DNA of 64,000 nucleotides, from assembly GCA_021229015.1 (NCBI GenBank), contig CM037788.1, forward strand, positions 52,841,360 to 52,905,359, read 5' to 3'. The translations under genes and the position numbers were made by a program. How positions within the stretch are numbered: the stretch's first letter is position 1; each line of letters opens with the position of its first letter. A model generated the notes under the pieces. The model searched no databases. It was not told the origin of the DNA and was given only the letters and a program-made list of their open reading frames with translations. Shown in pieces: positions 1 to 11,178 of this stretch. Source of the DNA: Solen grandis. Taxonomy: Eukaryota > Mollusca > Bivalvia > Adapedonta > Solenidae.

Positions 1-1377
1 AGATATTGTATGAGCGTTCTTCTATAAGGATGTGCAGTTTCATACGAACATCATACTGTGATGGTCCCTTTCAGTTTGCAACCCATCAGCTCTGTTATTT
101 CATAAACTTGAAATCACACCCCAGAAATACATGTGATTTTATGAAGACTTACTAACTGCTGCTGTAACAGCGGACACAGTACATGTATGCGTGGCTGTAC
201 TAAGTGTAAACAATGCAGCGCTGCATTTACATCACCTCCCTACATCAACTGGCCGGGAATGTAGGCCAGCCCACTTAACAAAGAACTTGAGGATCTACCT
301 GGGCTGACACAGCTAACTTTTCAACATACATGTTTTTGTAATGCAACAATTGTTAGTCCATTATTTCAAATATTTGTAAACTTCTGTAAATCCTAATTCC
401 ATCTTGTTTTCAATATGAACTGAAACTTGGTGACATGACCTGCTGAAGGATTACAATGAGTATGGGTTTAGGTAGGAATCTTCCAAGACCCTACCATGTC
501 CATCCTGAAAACCATTGTGAGGGACTGATATTAAGTTTGTATCATAGTGAACAAATTCTTTTAAGACCTTGTCACAAAACAGCTGGAAAAATGTTCATGT
601 AAATGGAAAGTCTGAGGGTCATCCCCACAATTTCTATCATTATATTTACCTGAGGAATACCTGTAGCCATTGACACTGTAACCCAATATTCCAATTACTA
701 GTGTCACGCTACCTATGCCCAATGACCTGACCTCTTATCACTAGTGTATGAACACTCTTGTTGATATCAAAACCATATAATTATGTGTAAGCTATTTGTA
801 CTGATCATACCTGTACACCACATAGACAGTAAATATATCTGACAAATTATTGGAAGTAATTTGCATTAAACCATTCTACTGACATATACCACATTATGTT
901 ACAATGCTAAATTATGGCAAATTTGAATTAGACTCATGGCTCTTGGTCAATGTGACCCTTACAAGACCTGTAAAACCATGTGAGGATGCAGGGACAATAC
1001 CTTCACAGGTTTTTCATTAGCCCTTCGTTTACCTTGTGAATTTAGGAATTGACGATTTATTAAGTTACAGAACTTAATTATTATCTGATAGCAATGACTT
1101 TTCTATGGATACAGACTGTGTAGAATCTGAGCTACAATACAGTTTTATACTTAAAACTAATTTATTTTTCATCGATTTAGAAATTAGTTCCTACAACTTA
1201 TACTAATCCACCCTCTTGATGGTTCCTGGGTTGGACCAGTACCTTACACCTGGATAGACACTGATAAATCATTGCCCTCCAGACTCCAACAGACAGGGTT
1301 CTAATACCCACAACTTTTCATATCCAGTTATATAATTATGTTTATTGTTACCCCTGAATTAAAGCCCCCTCAATTCT
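1..1377. other. No gene recognised (left edge)
   Basis: I see no exon, RNA gene or clear transposon here. Stops are frequent in all frames and the composition is AT-rich, as in intron or intergenic DNA. The only local structure is a small GC-rich patch near 230-310 with short inverted repeats such as CTGGCC/GGCCAG. Confidence 0.5.
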
Positions 1378-1449
1378 CTAAGCAAACATAGGAGACCCTG
1401 ATCAGACAGCTCCTTCCTGCATGATCCGAGTCTGCTCTGTTTGCCGAGG
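1378..1449 (+). repeat. Short interspersed repeat, copy 1 (inverted relative to 63545-63622)
   Basis: About 70 bp beginning AAGCAAACATAGGAGACCC and ending near TCTGCTCTGTTTGCC. By eye it matches the reverse complement of 63545-63622 at the other end of the window, so it is a dispersed repeat. The two ends (GCAAACA and TGTTTGC) are themselves complementary, as in a very short palindromic MITE. The family is not recognised. Confidence 0.5.
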
Positions 1450-2295
1450 CCTTCCTATCAGTGGTAAAATGGAAAGCCTCACTTCAATACACATCCCATT
1501 TTTATACCTATCTGGGATGGTCTTCCTTATGGGCACTGACAGTTTTGATAGATAACTGATTACTCCCATTATGTATGAATTTAAACTATTTTCAGTATAA
1601 ATTAACGATCATACATCTTCTACCTGTCGTTTAATACACACAAAAAAAACTGATGAATGTGAAAGAATGCGTTTTAGCACCTCAATTCACAGATTTATGC
1701 ATAAATGGCTCCATTGCTATCACCCCTAAGTGTTTTAAATGGATACAGCTTGACAAAACATTGGTTTGATCCAATCCTTTGTACAGGGAATACCAGGCAC
1801 TATTTATACACAGATTAGTTGTCCTGAAGGAAAGCCTACTTAAAACCAGGTAACTCGACCATCCATCAACCATCCATTCATCAAAATGATTTTCATCGCT
1901 TGACCGAGTTTACTTCTGAATGCAAGCAATAACTTTAACAGTTACTGTACAAACAGTCCCCTTGTGTTCAAACAGAAATGTGACAAGTGAAGGAATGTAT
2001 GGAATTTTTCCAATATACGAATAAATAAATATACAAGTAAACAAATCCACACAAAACAGGAACAAGACATCAAAAGAAGCACAAAAGAATTTTCTATACA
2101 AATGGACAAAATGATAATGGCTATATCTTAGGAGAATAATTCCATCAATAACTGCACAGTCTCAACATTTACAAATAGGGCATAATACATTATAATGGTT
2201 TAGGGTAATTACGAAAGAGCTCTTGTTTCTACTAACCTGTGACACTCTATTTTTTACTATTGAAATACCATACAAGAGTGTTCTTTGGAACACAT
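1450..2295. other. No gene recognised
   Basis: AT-rich sequence without a supported exon or repeat. Short open frames on the minus strand at 1682-1873 and 1910-2101 have no recognisable domain and no splice-site framing. Confidence 0.5.
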
Positions 2296-2371
2296 GTGTC
2301 ACCTGCTGAAGCGTGACGGATAGACAGACAGACAAACAAACGGAAAAGTGATCACTTACAGCAGGTGACAC
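2296..2371. repeat. 76-bp inverted-repeat element with GACA-rich centre
   Basis: A perfect 13-bp inverted repeat, GTGTCACCTGCTG at 2296-2308 and CAGCAGGTGACAC at 2359-2371, encloses a GACAGACA/AACAAAC-rich centre. It could be a tiny MITE or the hairpin end of a longer element. No target duplication is obvious. An open minus-strand frame crosses it (2162-2380), but its SVCLSVCLSV run simply reads the GACAGACA simple repeat. Confidence 0.55.
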
Positions 2372-2400
2372 AAAAACCATGTTTAAATGTCTCCAGGGCT

Positions 2401-2500
2401 NNNNNNNNNNNNNNNNNNNNNNNNNNNNNNNNNNNNNNNNNNNNNNNNNNNNNNNNNNNNNNNNNNNNNNNNNNNNNNNNNNNNNNNNNNNNNNNNNNNN
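2401..2500. other. Assembly gap (100 N)
   Basis: Exactly 100 N, the usual placeholder for a gap of unknown size. The first real bases after it fall in the middle of a Helentron-like monomer (compare 5308 and 7953), so the tandem array continues into the gap and its true left edge is unknown. Confidence 0.98.
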
Positions 2501-2969
2501 AACTACGGAAGCCCAAACACGCCAAAATCGCTAAATACGTTTAACTACGTTACAGGTGTCGAAAGGATATAGCACTATACAAGTATTCAATACTTCTTCC
2601 TACTGAGGCTAAAATTAAACAAGGTTACAAGTGAGCTGGAGTGATGAAATTCTATGTGTGATGAAAGTTAGAAACTTACATTTGAACACTGTTTCATTTT
2701 TCTTTCATGTCATATATTATATATAGTAGTGTAAATGTAGTATAAATTTGACATAGTATAAATTTTGTATGTAAACTACATGTGCAAGATATGGGCGGAC
2801 TTTTATTAAAATTCACAGAATGTGTTCTATTTGTGCCATTTTATATAGAAATAGAGGAGATAGAAAGTTGCAATTTGGACAGATTATCTATTATGTCATC
2901 TTCTATATATACTATATAAAGCAGATGTTGCAGAAAGTCCTATCATTCGTTTAAACGAATGACATCTAG
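2501..2969 (+). mobile_element. Array monomer 0, tail fragment (type B)
   Basis: The 3' part of a monomer, truncated by the gap. It begins in the CTACGGAAGCCC block found at the same place in every left-hand monomer, then runs to the pre-hairpin motif GCAGAAAGTCCT (2930-2941), the 20-bp perfect palindrome TCATTCGTTTAAACGAATGA (2943-2962) and the terminal CTAG (2966-2969). By eye it matches 7955-8417 almost base for base. Confidence 0.7.
2930..2969 (+). other. Reference copy of the element tail: subterminal motif, hairpin, CTAG end
   Basis: GCAGAAAGTCCT at 2930-2941, one spacer base, palindromic stem 2943-2962, then CAT and CTAG at 2966-2969, followed by T. In other copies the loop varies (TTAA, TTTC, TTAG) while the stem TCATTCGT/ACGAATGA is kept, which argues that the fold matters. 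A hairpin a few bases before CTRR is the textbook 3' end of Helitron-type elements. Confidence 0.7.
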
Positions 2970-3027
2970 TGTTTATTAGGACTTTCTGCCTCAAGCAGAA
3001 AGTCCTATTGGGTTTGTTATGTTTATT

Positions 3028-3058
3028 AGGACTTTCTGCCCTTTCGGCAGAAAGTCCT
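3028..3058 (+). other. Reference copy of the head hairpin
   Basis: AGGACTTTCTGCC (3028-3040), loop CTTTC, GGCAGAAAGTCCT (3046-3058): a perfect 13-bp stem. The same hairpin recurs at 5744-5774, 8476-8506 and 11181-11211, and in damaged form near 13870, 16426 and 19010. Its right arm equals the subterminal tail motif, giving the asymmetric inverted repeat of the element. Confidence 0.75.
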
Positions 3059-3218
3059 ATTGGGTTTGTTATGTTTATTCTTCTTCTTCTTATTATTCTT
3101 TTTTTCTTCCTAACTAAACGCTTATTTTTCTATGTTGCAATACTCCTAGGACGGTGAAATTTTTATGACTTATTAGTCAGGTGAGGAAATTTTGATTTCT
3201 ATGATTTTCATATGCCTA

Positions 3219-3671
3219 TGACGTCATATGACGTCACATTTGAAAAATGCTTCAAAAGTTTGTACGCGGTCTACAGCCATTGTTTGTGAACCGATTTTCA
3301 TCAAATTTTCACAGATTGTGTATATTAATTTCTAGTTGTGCATCCCGGTGTCCGTTTTTCAAAATTCGAAAAGTCTATGGTTCTATAGCGAATCCATGAT
3401 TCGAACCAAGGTCGTAAATTTTTTAAATGCTTATAAAATCTGTCCTATTTCAGATAGAAAGTTGATATTTAATCAGTATATAGGTCTCTAGAAGTTTTAA
3501 ACATTTTGTGAAAATAAATGTCATATGACGTCACGTGACGTCATTATATGATAATGTATTTCTAATTTTAAAATAATATTTCTATATGTTTAAATTGTCG
3601 AAGGGCAATAAAAATTTAATGACACATGCTACAAACGCTGAAATTTTGATTTCTATGACTTTTATATCCTA
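3219..3671 (+). repeat. Reference 440-450 bp CRE-bearing subunit (class alpha)
   Basis: Starts with the palindrome TGACGTCATATGACGTCA (3219-3236) and has a second one, ATGACGTCACGTGACGTCAT, at 3525-3544. The following subunits start at 3672 and 4115, a period of 443-453 bp. Conserved landmarks between the palindromes are AAGTTTGTACGCGGTCTACA, TTTTCAAAATTCGAAAAGTC and GATTCGAACCAAGGTCG. Class alpha occurs through 3-20 kb and again at 23-25 and 28-31 kb. Short open frames starting at the ATGACGTCAC start codon (for example 4124-4321 and 29124-29321) are by-products of this repetition. Confidence 0.75.
3525..3544. promoter_or_regulatory. Double CRE palindrome (reference copy)
   Basis: ATGACGTCACGTGACGTCAT is a perfect 20-bp palindrome with two full CRE octamers (TGACGTCA) whose centres are 10 bp apart, and an E-box core CACGTG at its middle. 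TGACGTCA is the established high-affinity site of CREB/ATF bZIP factors. Whether anything binds here is not shown by sequence. Confidence 0.5.
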
Positions 3672-5742
3672 TGACGTTATATGACGTCACATTTGAAATA
3701 TGCTACAAAGTTTGTATGGGGTCTACAGCCATTGTTTGTAAACCGATTTTCATAAAATTTTCACAGATTGTGTATATTAAGTTCTAGTTGTGCATCTCGG
3801 TGTCCGTTTTTCAAAATTCGAAAAGACCATTGTTCTATAGCGAATCCAAGATTCGAACCAAGGTCGTAAATTTTTAAATGCTTATAAAATCTGTCCTATT
3901 TAAGATAGAAAGTTGATATTTAGACAGGATATAGGTCGCTAGAAGTTTTAAACATTTCGTGAAAATAAATGTCATATGACGTCACGTGACGTCATTATAT
4001 GATAATGAATTTCTAATTATAACAAGATTATTTCTATATGTTGAAATTATCGAAGGGCAATGAAAATTTAATGCTGCATGCTTCAGATGCTGAAATTTCG
4101 ATTTCAGAAGCCTATGACGTCATATGACGTCACACTTGAAATTGACTACAAAAGTTTGTACACGGTCCAGAGCCATTATTTATGTGCCAATTTTCATCAA
4201 ATTTTCACAGAATGTGTATATTACGTTCTTATTGTGTATACCCGTCTCCGTTTTTCAAAATTCGAAAAGTCCAAGCATCTATGGCGGATCCAAGATTCGA
4301 ACCAAGGACGTCAATTTTTAAATGCTTATAAAAACTGTCCTATTTGAGATAGGAAGTTGAAATTTTGCCAGTTAGTAGGTCTCTGGGTGTCTTAACAATT
4401 ATGTGAAAATAACGTCATATGACGTCACGTGACGTCATTTGTTTATTATTATTATTCTTTTCTTCTTCCTAACTAAACGCTTATTTTAATATGTTGCAAT
4501 AGTCCTAGGACGATGAAATTTTTATGGTTATTAGGCACGTGAGGAAATTTTGATTTCACCCCTACTGCATATATGTAGCCATATCTCAATAAATATCGAT
4601 TTTTGTAAATATATGTATGAATAAGAATTATAGCTGAATAATTGACGTTTCCAAAGATATTTAGTTTATTAAAATTGTTTTATGCAATACAAAGTTATAA
4701 GCAAAAAAACTAAATGAAATGAAGCTAATTTTGCTGATAATATGCTGTTTTCTTGAGGTTTAACAGTCAATATCTCAGTAACGACTGAAGATAAGTTTAT
4801 ACATTATGCATATAAAATGTAGCATGTTTTAAGAGCTTTCTAACGGTACCAAGTTTATTGAAATTGGACTTCATATAAGAAAGTTACATGGAAAATAAGA
4901 TATTTCATATCAGCATCATAAAAATATGGAAAAGGTCACGCGCAGGGGTCACCAAGCTTAAACACTTGCGCAACGACTTAAAAAAAAAAAAATATATATA
5001 TATATATCAAATTGCAATTGATGGGCTATATCTTGATTTTTTTGATTTTTTTTTTGTCGAATGTTGACTGTTTCCAAAATAAGCATTGAAGTTAATACAT
5101 GTACAACGGCACAAGACAAAAATCCGTATTTGCAACACTATTAGCTAGCGACATTTGCAAGCCTTGAAAAATTCACCCCCAGCCCCACATTTTAGACCAT
5201 CTAAAAACGCATTGTTATGCTAACGATATTCATATTGCATCAGTTTTTAGGCTGGATGTTACCTTTCAAAATATCACCATAGTTCGAAATTCCAGAATTT
5301 ATGGCAAAACTACGGAAGCCCAAACACGCCAAAATCGCTAAATACGTTTAACTACGTTACAGGTGTCGAAAGGATATAGCACTATACAAATATTCAATAC
5401 TTCTTCCTACTGAGGCTAAAACTAAACAAGGTTACAACTGAGCTGGAGTGATGAAATTTATGTGTGATGAAAGTTAGAAACTTACATTTGAACACAGTTT
5501 AATTTTTCTTTTATGTCATATGACATAGTAAAAAATTTTGTATTAAACTACATGTGCAAGATATGGGCGGACTTTTATTAAAAATTCACGAATGTGTTCT
5601 ATTTGTGCTATTTTATATAGAAATAGAGGGGATAGAAAGTTGCAATTTGGACAGATTATCTATTATGTCATCTTCTATATATACTATTAAAGCAGATGTT
5701 GCAGAAAGTCCTAAACATTCGTTTAAACGAATGACATCAAGT

Positions 5743-7700
5743 TAGGACTTTCTGCCCTTTCGGCAGAAAGTCCTATTGGGTTTGTACTTTTTAAATTCTT
5801 CTTCTTCTTATTATTATTATTATTCTTTTTTTCTTCCTAACTAAACGCTTATTTTTCTATGTTGCAATACCCTAGGACGATGAAATTTTTATGACTTATT
5901 AGCCACGTCAGGAAATTTTGATTCTATGATTTTCATATGCCTATGACGTCATATGACTCACATTTGAAATATGCTACAAAAGTTTGTACGCGGTCTACAC
6001 CATTGTTTGTGAACCGATTTTCATCAAATTTTCACAGATTGTGAAATATAAGTTCTAGTTGTGCATCCCGGTGTCCGTTTTTCAAAATTCGAAAAGTCCA
6101 TGGTTCTATAGCGAATCCAAGATTCGAACCAAGGTCGGAAATTTTTAAATGCTTATAAAATCTGTCCTATTTAAGAAAGAAAGTTATATTTATCAGTAAA
6201 AGGTCTCTAGAATTTTTAAAAAATTTTTGTGAAAATATTTCTCATATACGTCACGTGACTCATTATATGATAATGTATTTCTAATAAAAAACAAGAATAT
6301 TTCTATATGTTGAAATTGTCGAAAGGCAATGAAAATTTAAAGACACATGCTTCAAACGCTGAAATTTTTATTTCTATGATTTTCATATCCTATGACGTCA
6401 TATGACTCACACTGGAAAATGCAACAAAAGTTTGACGCGGTCTACAGCCATTGTTTATGAAACCGATTTTCATCAAATTTTCACAGAATGTGTATATTAA
6501 GTTCTAGTTGTGCATCCCGGTGTCCGTTTTTCAAAATTCGAAAAGTCCAAGGTTCTATAGCGATTCCAAGATTCGAACCAAGGTCGTAAATTTTCAAATT
6601 CTTATAAATGGGTCCTATTTGAGATAGAAAGATGATATTGGGTCAGTATATAGGTCTTTGGGAGTCTTAAACATTTTGTGAAAATAAATGTCATATGACG
6701 TCACGTGACGTCCATTATATGATAATGAATTTCCTAATTCTAACAAGATTATTTCTAATCTTGAAATTTATGAAGGCAATGAAAATTAATGCCGCATGCT
6801 TCAGATGCTGTAATTTCGATTTCAAAGATTTTCAGAAGCCTATGACGTCATATGACGTCCACACTTGAAATATGCAACAAAAGTTTGTACGCGGTCCAAG
6901 CCTTTTGTTTATGAACCATTTTCATCAAATTTTCACAGAATTTGTATATTACTTTCTTATTGTGTATACCGGTGTCCTTTTTCAAAATTCGAAAAGTCCA
7001 AGCATATATGGCGGATCCAAGATTCGAACCAATGACGTCAATATTTAATGCTTATAAAAACTGTCCTATTTGAGATAGAAAGTTGAAATTTTGTCAGTTA
7101 GTAGGTCTCTGGGTGTCTAACAATTATGTGAAAATAAACGTCATATGACGTCACGTGACGTCATTTTGTTTATTATTATTATTCTTTTCTCTTCCTAACT
7201 AAACGCTTATTTTAATATGTTTGCAATAGTCCTAGGACGATGAAATGTTTATGGTTTATTAGGCACGTGAGGAAATTTGATTTCACCCCTACTGCATATA
7301 TGTAGCCATATCTCAATAAATATCGATTTTTGTAAATATATGTATAATACGAATTATAGCGAATAATTGACGTTTCCAAAGATATTTAGTTTATTAAAAT
7401 TGGTTTACGCAATACAAAGTTATAAGCAAAAAAACTAAATGAAATGAAGCTAATTTGCTGATAATATGCTGTTTTCTTGAGGTTTAACAGTCAATATCTC
7501 AGAAACGACTGAAGATAAGTTTATACATTATGCATGTAAATGTAGCAATGTTTTAAGAGCTTTCTAACGGTACCAAGTTTATTGAAATTGGACTTCATAT
7601 AAAAAAGTTACATGGAAATAAGATATTTCATAATCATGCATCATAAAAAATGGAAAAGGTCACGCGCAGGGGTCACCAAGCTAAAATAGTTGCGCAACGA

Positions 7701-7739
<39 letters not shown>

Positions 7740-8417
7740 AATTGCAATTTATTGGCTATATGTTGATTTTTTTTTTTTGTTTTTGTCTGTCGAATGTTGA
7801 CTGGACTGTTTCCAAAATAAGCATTGAAGTTAATACATGTACAACGAAGCACAAGACAAAAATCCGTATTGCAACACTATGTAGGTAGCGAGCAGTTTGC
7901 AAGCCTTGAAAAAATTCACACCACATTTTAGACCATCTAAAAACTGCGGCAAAACTACGGAACCCAAACACGCCAAAATCGCTAAATACTTTAACTACGT
8001 TACAGGTGTCGAAAGGATATAGCACTATACAAGTATTCAATACTTCTTCCTACTGAGGCTAAAATTAAACAAGGTTACAAGTGAGCTGGAGTGATGAAAT
8101 TCTATGTGTGATGAAAGTTAGAAACTTACATTTGAACACTGTTTCATTTTTCTTTCATGTCATATATTATATATAGTAGTGTAAATGTAGTATAAATTTG
8201 ACATAGTATAAATTTTGTATGTAAACTACATGTGCAAGATATGGGCGGACTTTTATTAAAATTCACAGAATGTGTTCTATTTGTGCCATTTTATATAGAA
8301 ATAGAGGAGATAGAAAGTTGCAATTTGGACAGATTATCTATTATGTCATCTTCTATATAACTATATAAAGCAGATGTTGCAGAAATCCTATCATTCGTTT
8401 AAACGAATGACATCTAG
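5743..8417 (+). mobile_element. Array monomer B1 (single-hairpin head)
   Basis: One head hairpin at 5744-5774, a TTC/TTA tract, three alpha subunits, the CTTCCTAACTAAACGC block and a linker with a pure A run of about 34 near 7703-7737. The linker ends short of the segment present in type A: the monomer jumps from ATCTAAAAACTGCGG to the CTACGGAAGCCC block near 7953. The tail hairpin is at 8391-8410 and CTAG at 8414-8417. Scattered one-base deletions begin to appear relative to A1, for example TGACTCA in place of TGACGTCA at 5953-5959. Confidence 0.6.
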
Positions 8418-11178
8418 TGTTTATTAGGACTTTCTGCCTCAAGCAGAAAGTCCTATTGGGTTTGTTATGTTTATTAGGACTTTCTGCCCTTTCGGCAGAA
8501 AGTCCTATTGGGTTTGTTATGTTTATCTTCTTCTTCTTATTATCTTTTTTTCTTCCTAACTAAACGCTTATTTTTCTATGTTGCAATACTCCTAGGACGG
8601 TGAAATTTTTATGACTTATTAGTCAGGTGAGGAAATTTTGATTTCTATGATTTTCATATGCCTATGACTCATATGACGTCACATTTGAAAAATGCTTCAA
8701 AAGTTTGTACGCGTCTACAGCCATTGTTTGTGAACCGATTTTCATCAAATTTTCACAGATTGTGTATATTAATTTCTAGTTGTGCATCCCGGTGTCCGTT
8801 TTTCAAAATTCGAAAAGTCTATGGTTCTATAGCGAATCCATGATTCGAACCAAGGCGTAAATTTTTTAAATGCTTATAAAATCTGTCCTATTTCAGATAG
8901 AAAGTTGATATTTAATCAGTATATAGGTCTCTAAAGTTTTAAAACATTTTGTGAAAATAATGTCATATGACGTCACGTGACGTCATTATATGATAATGTA
9001 TTTCTAATATTAAAATAAATTTCTATATGTTTAAATTGTCGAAGGCAATAAAAATTTAATGACACATGCTACAAACGCTGAAATTTTGATTTCTATGACT
9101 TTTATATGCCTATGACGTTATATGACGTCACATTTGAAATATGCTACAAAAGTTTGTATCGGTCTACACCATTGTTTGTAAACCGATTTTCATAAAATTT
9201 TCACAGATTGTGTATATTAAGTTCTAGTTGTGCATCTCGGTGTCCGTTTTTCAAATTCGAAAAGACCATTGTTCTATAGCGAATCCAAGATTCGAACCAA
9301 GGTCGTAAATTTTTAAATGCTTATAAAATCTGTCCTATTTAAGATAGAAAGTTTGATATTTAGACAGATATAGGTCGCTAGAAGTTTTAAACATTTCGTG
9401 AAAATAAATTCATATGACGTCACGTGACGCCCATTATATGATAATGAATTTCTAATTATAAAAAAGATTATTTCTATATTTGAAATTATCGAAGGGCAAT
9501 GAAAATTTAATGCTGCATGCTTCAGATCTGAAATTTCGATTTCAGAAGCCTATGACGTCATATACGTCACACTTGAAATTGACAAACAAAAGTTTGTACA
9601 CGGTCCAGAGCCATTATTTATGTGCCAATTTTCATCAAATTTTCACAGAATGTGTATATTACGTTCTTATTGTGAAATACCCGTCTCCGTTTTTCAAAAT
9701 TCGAAAAGTCCAAGCATCTATGGCGGATCCAAGATTCGAACCAAGGACGTCAATTTTTAAATGCTTTTTAAAAAACTGTCCTATTTGAGATAGGAAGTTG
9801 AAATTTTGCCATTTTAGTAGGTCCTCGGGTGTCTTAACAATTATGTGAAAATAACGTCATATGACGTCACGTGACGTCATTTGTTTATTATTATTATCTT
9901 TTCTTCTTCCTAACTAAACGCTTATTTTAATATGTTGCAAAGTCCCTAGGACGATGAAATTTTTATGGGTTATTAGGCACGTGAGGAAATTTTGATTCAC
10001 CCCTACTGCATATATGTAGCCATATCTCAATAAATATCGATTTTTGTAAATATATGTATGAATAAGAATTATAGCTGAATAATTGACGTTTCCAAGATAT
10101 TTAGTTTATTAAAATTGTTTTATGCAATACAAAGTTATAAGCAAAAAAACTAAATGAAATGAAGCTAATTTGCTGATAATATGCTGTTTTCTTGAGGTTT
10201 AACAGTCAATATCTCAGTAACGACTGAAGATAAGTTTATACATTATGATAAAAATGTAGCATGTTTTAAGAGCTTTCTAACGGTACCCAAGTTTATTGAA
10301 ATTGGACTTCATAAAGAAAGTTACATGAAAATAAGATATTTCATAATCATGCATCATAAAAATATGGAAAAGGTCACGCGCAGGGTCACCAAGCTTAAAC
10401 ACTTGCGCACGACTTAAAAAAAAAAAATATATATATATATATCAAATTGCAATGATGGGCTATATCTTGATTTTTTTGATTTTTTTTTTTGTCGAATGTT
10501 GACTGTTTCCAAAATAAGCATTGAAGTTAATACATGTACAACGCACAAGACAAAAATCCGTAATTGCAACACTATGTAGCTACGAGCAGTTTGCAAGCCT
10601 TGAAAAATTCACACGCAGCCCCACATTTTAGACCATCTAAAAACTGCATTGTTATGCTAACGATATTCATATTGCATCAGTTTGTAGGCTGGGATGTTAC
10701 CTTTCAAAAAAATCACCATAGTTCGAAATTCCAGGAATTTATGGCAAAACTACGGAAGCCCAAACACGCCAAAATCGCTAAATACGTTTAACTACGTTTC
10801 AGGTTCGAAAGGATATAGCACTATACAAATATTCAATACTTCTTCCTACTGAGGCTAAAACTAAACAAGGTTACAACTGAGCTGGAGTGATGAAATTGTA
10901 TGTGTGATGAAATTAGAAACTTACATTTTAACACCATTTAATTTTTCTTTCATGTCATATGACATAATATAAATTTGTATGTAAACTACATTGCAAGATA
11001 TGGGCGGACTTTTAATTAAAATTCACAGAATGGTTCTATTTGTGCTATTTTTATATAGAAATAGAGGAATAGAAAGTTGCAATTTGGACAGATTATCTAT
11101 TAGTCATCTTCTATATATACTATATAAAGCAGATGTTGCAGAAAGTCCTATCATTCGTTTAAAACGAATGACATCTAG
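8418..11178 (+). mobile_element. Array monomer A2 (double-hairpin head)
   Basis: Head hairpins at 8426-8454 and 8476-8506. It follows A1 almost base for base apart from many single-base losses, such as GTACGCGTCTACAG where A1 has GTACGCGGTCTACAG. The tail is at about 11139-11178 with CTAG at 11175-11178. The stem carries one extra A in the loop. Confidence 0.6.

Larger units (their letters stand above)
2970..5742 (+). mobile_element. Array monomer A1 (double-hairpin head)
   Basis: The head carries two hairpins in tandem: 2978-3006 (loop TCAA) and 3028-3058 (13-bp stem, loop CTTTC). Then come a TTC/TTA tract and three CRE-bearing subunits beginning at 3219, 3672 and 4115. Next is a second TTA-rich tract with CTTCCTAACTAAACGC, a linker of roughly 750 bp containing an A-rich/TA run near 4980-5008, the CTACGGAAGCCC block (5308) and the tail. 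The tail hairpin CATTCGTTTAAACGAATG lies at 5715-5732, but its end reads CAAG instead of CTAG. This is the cleanest type A copy. No protein-coding frame is supported. Confidence 0.65.

Noticed and set aside
2387..2572. Open frame spanning the first N gap
   Set aside because: It reads through undetermined bases and has no meaning; the same holds for the frame across 52480-52683.
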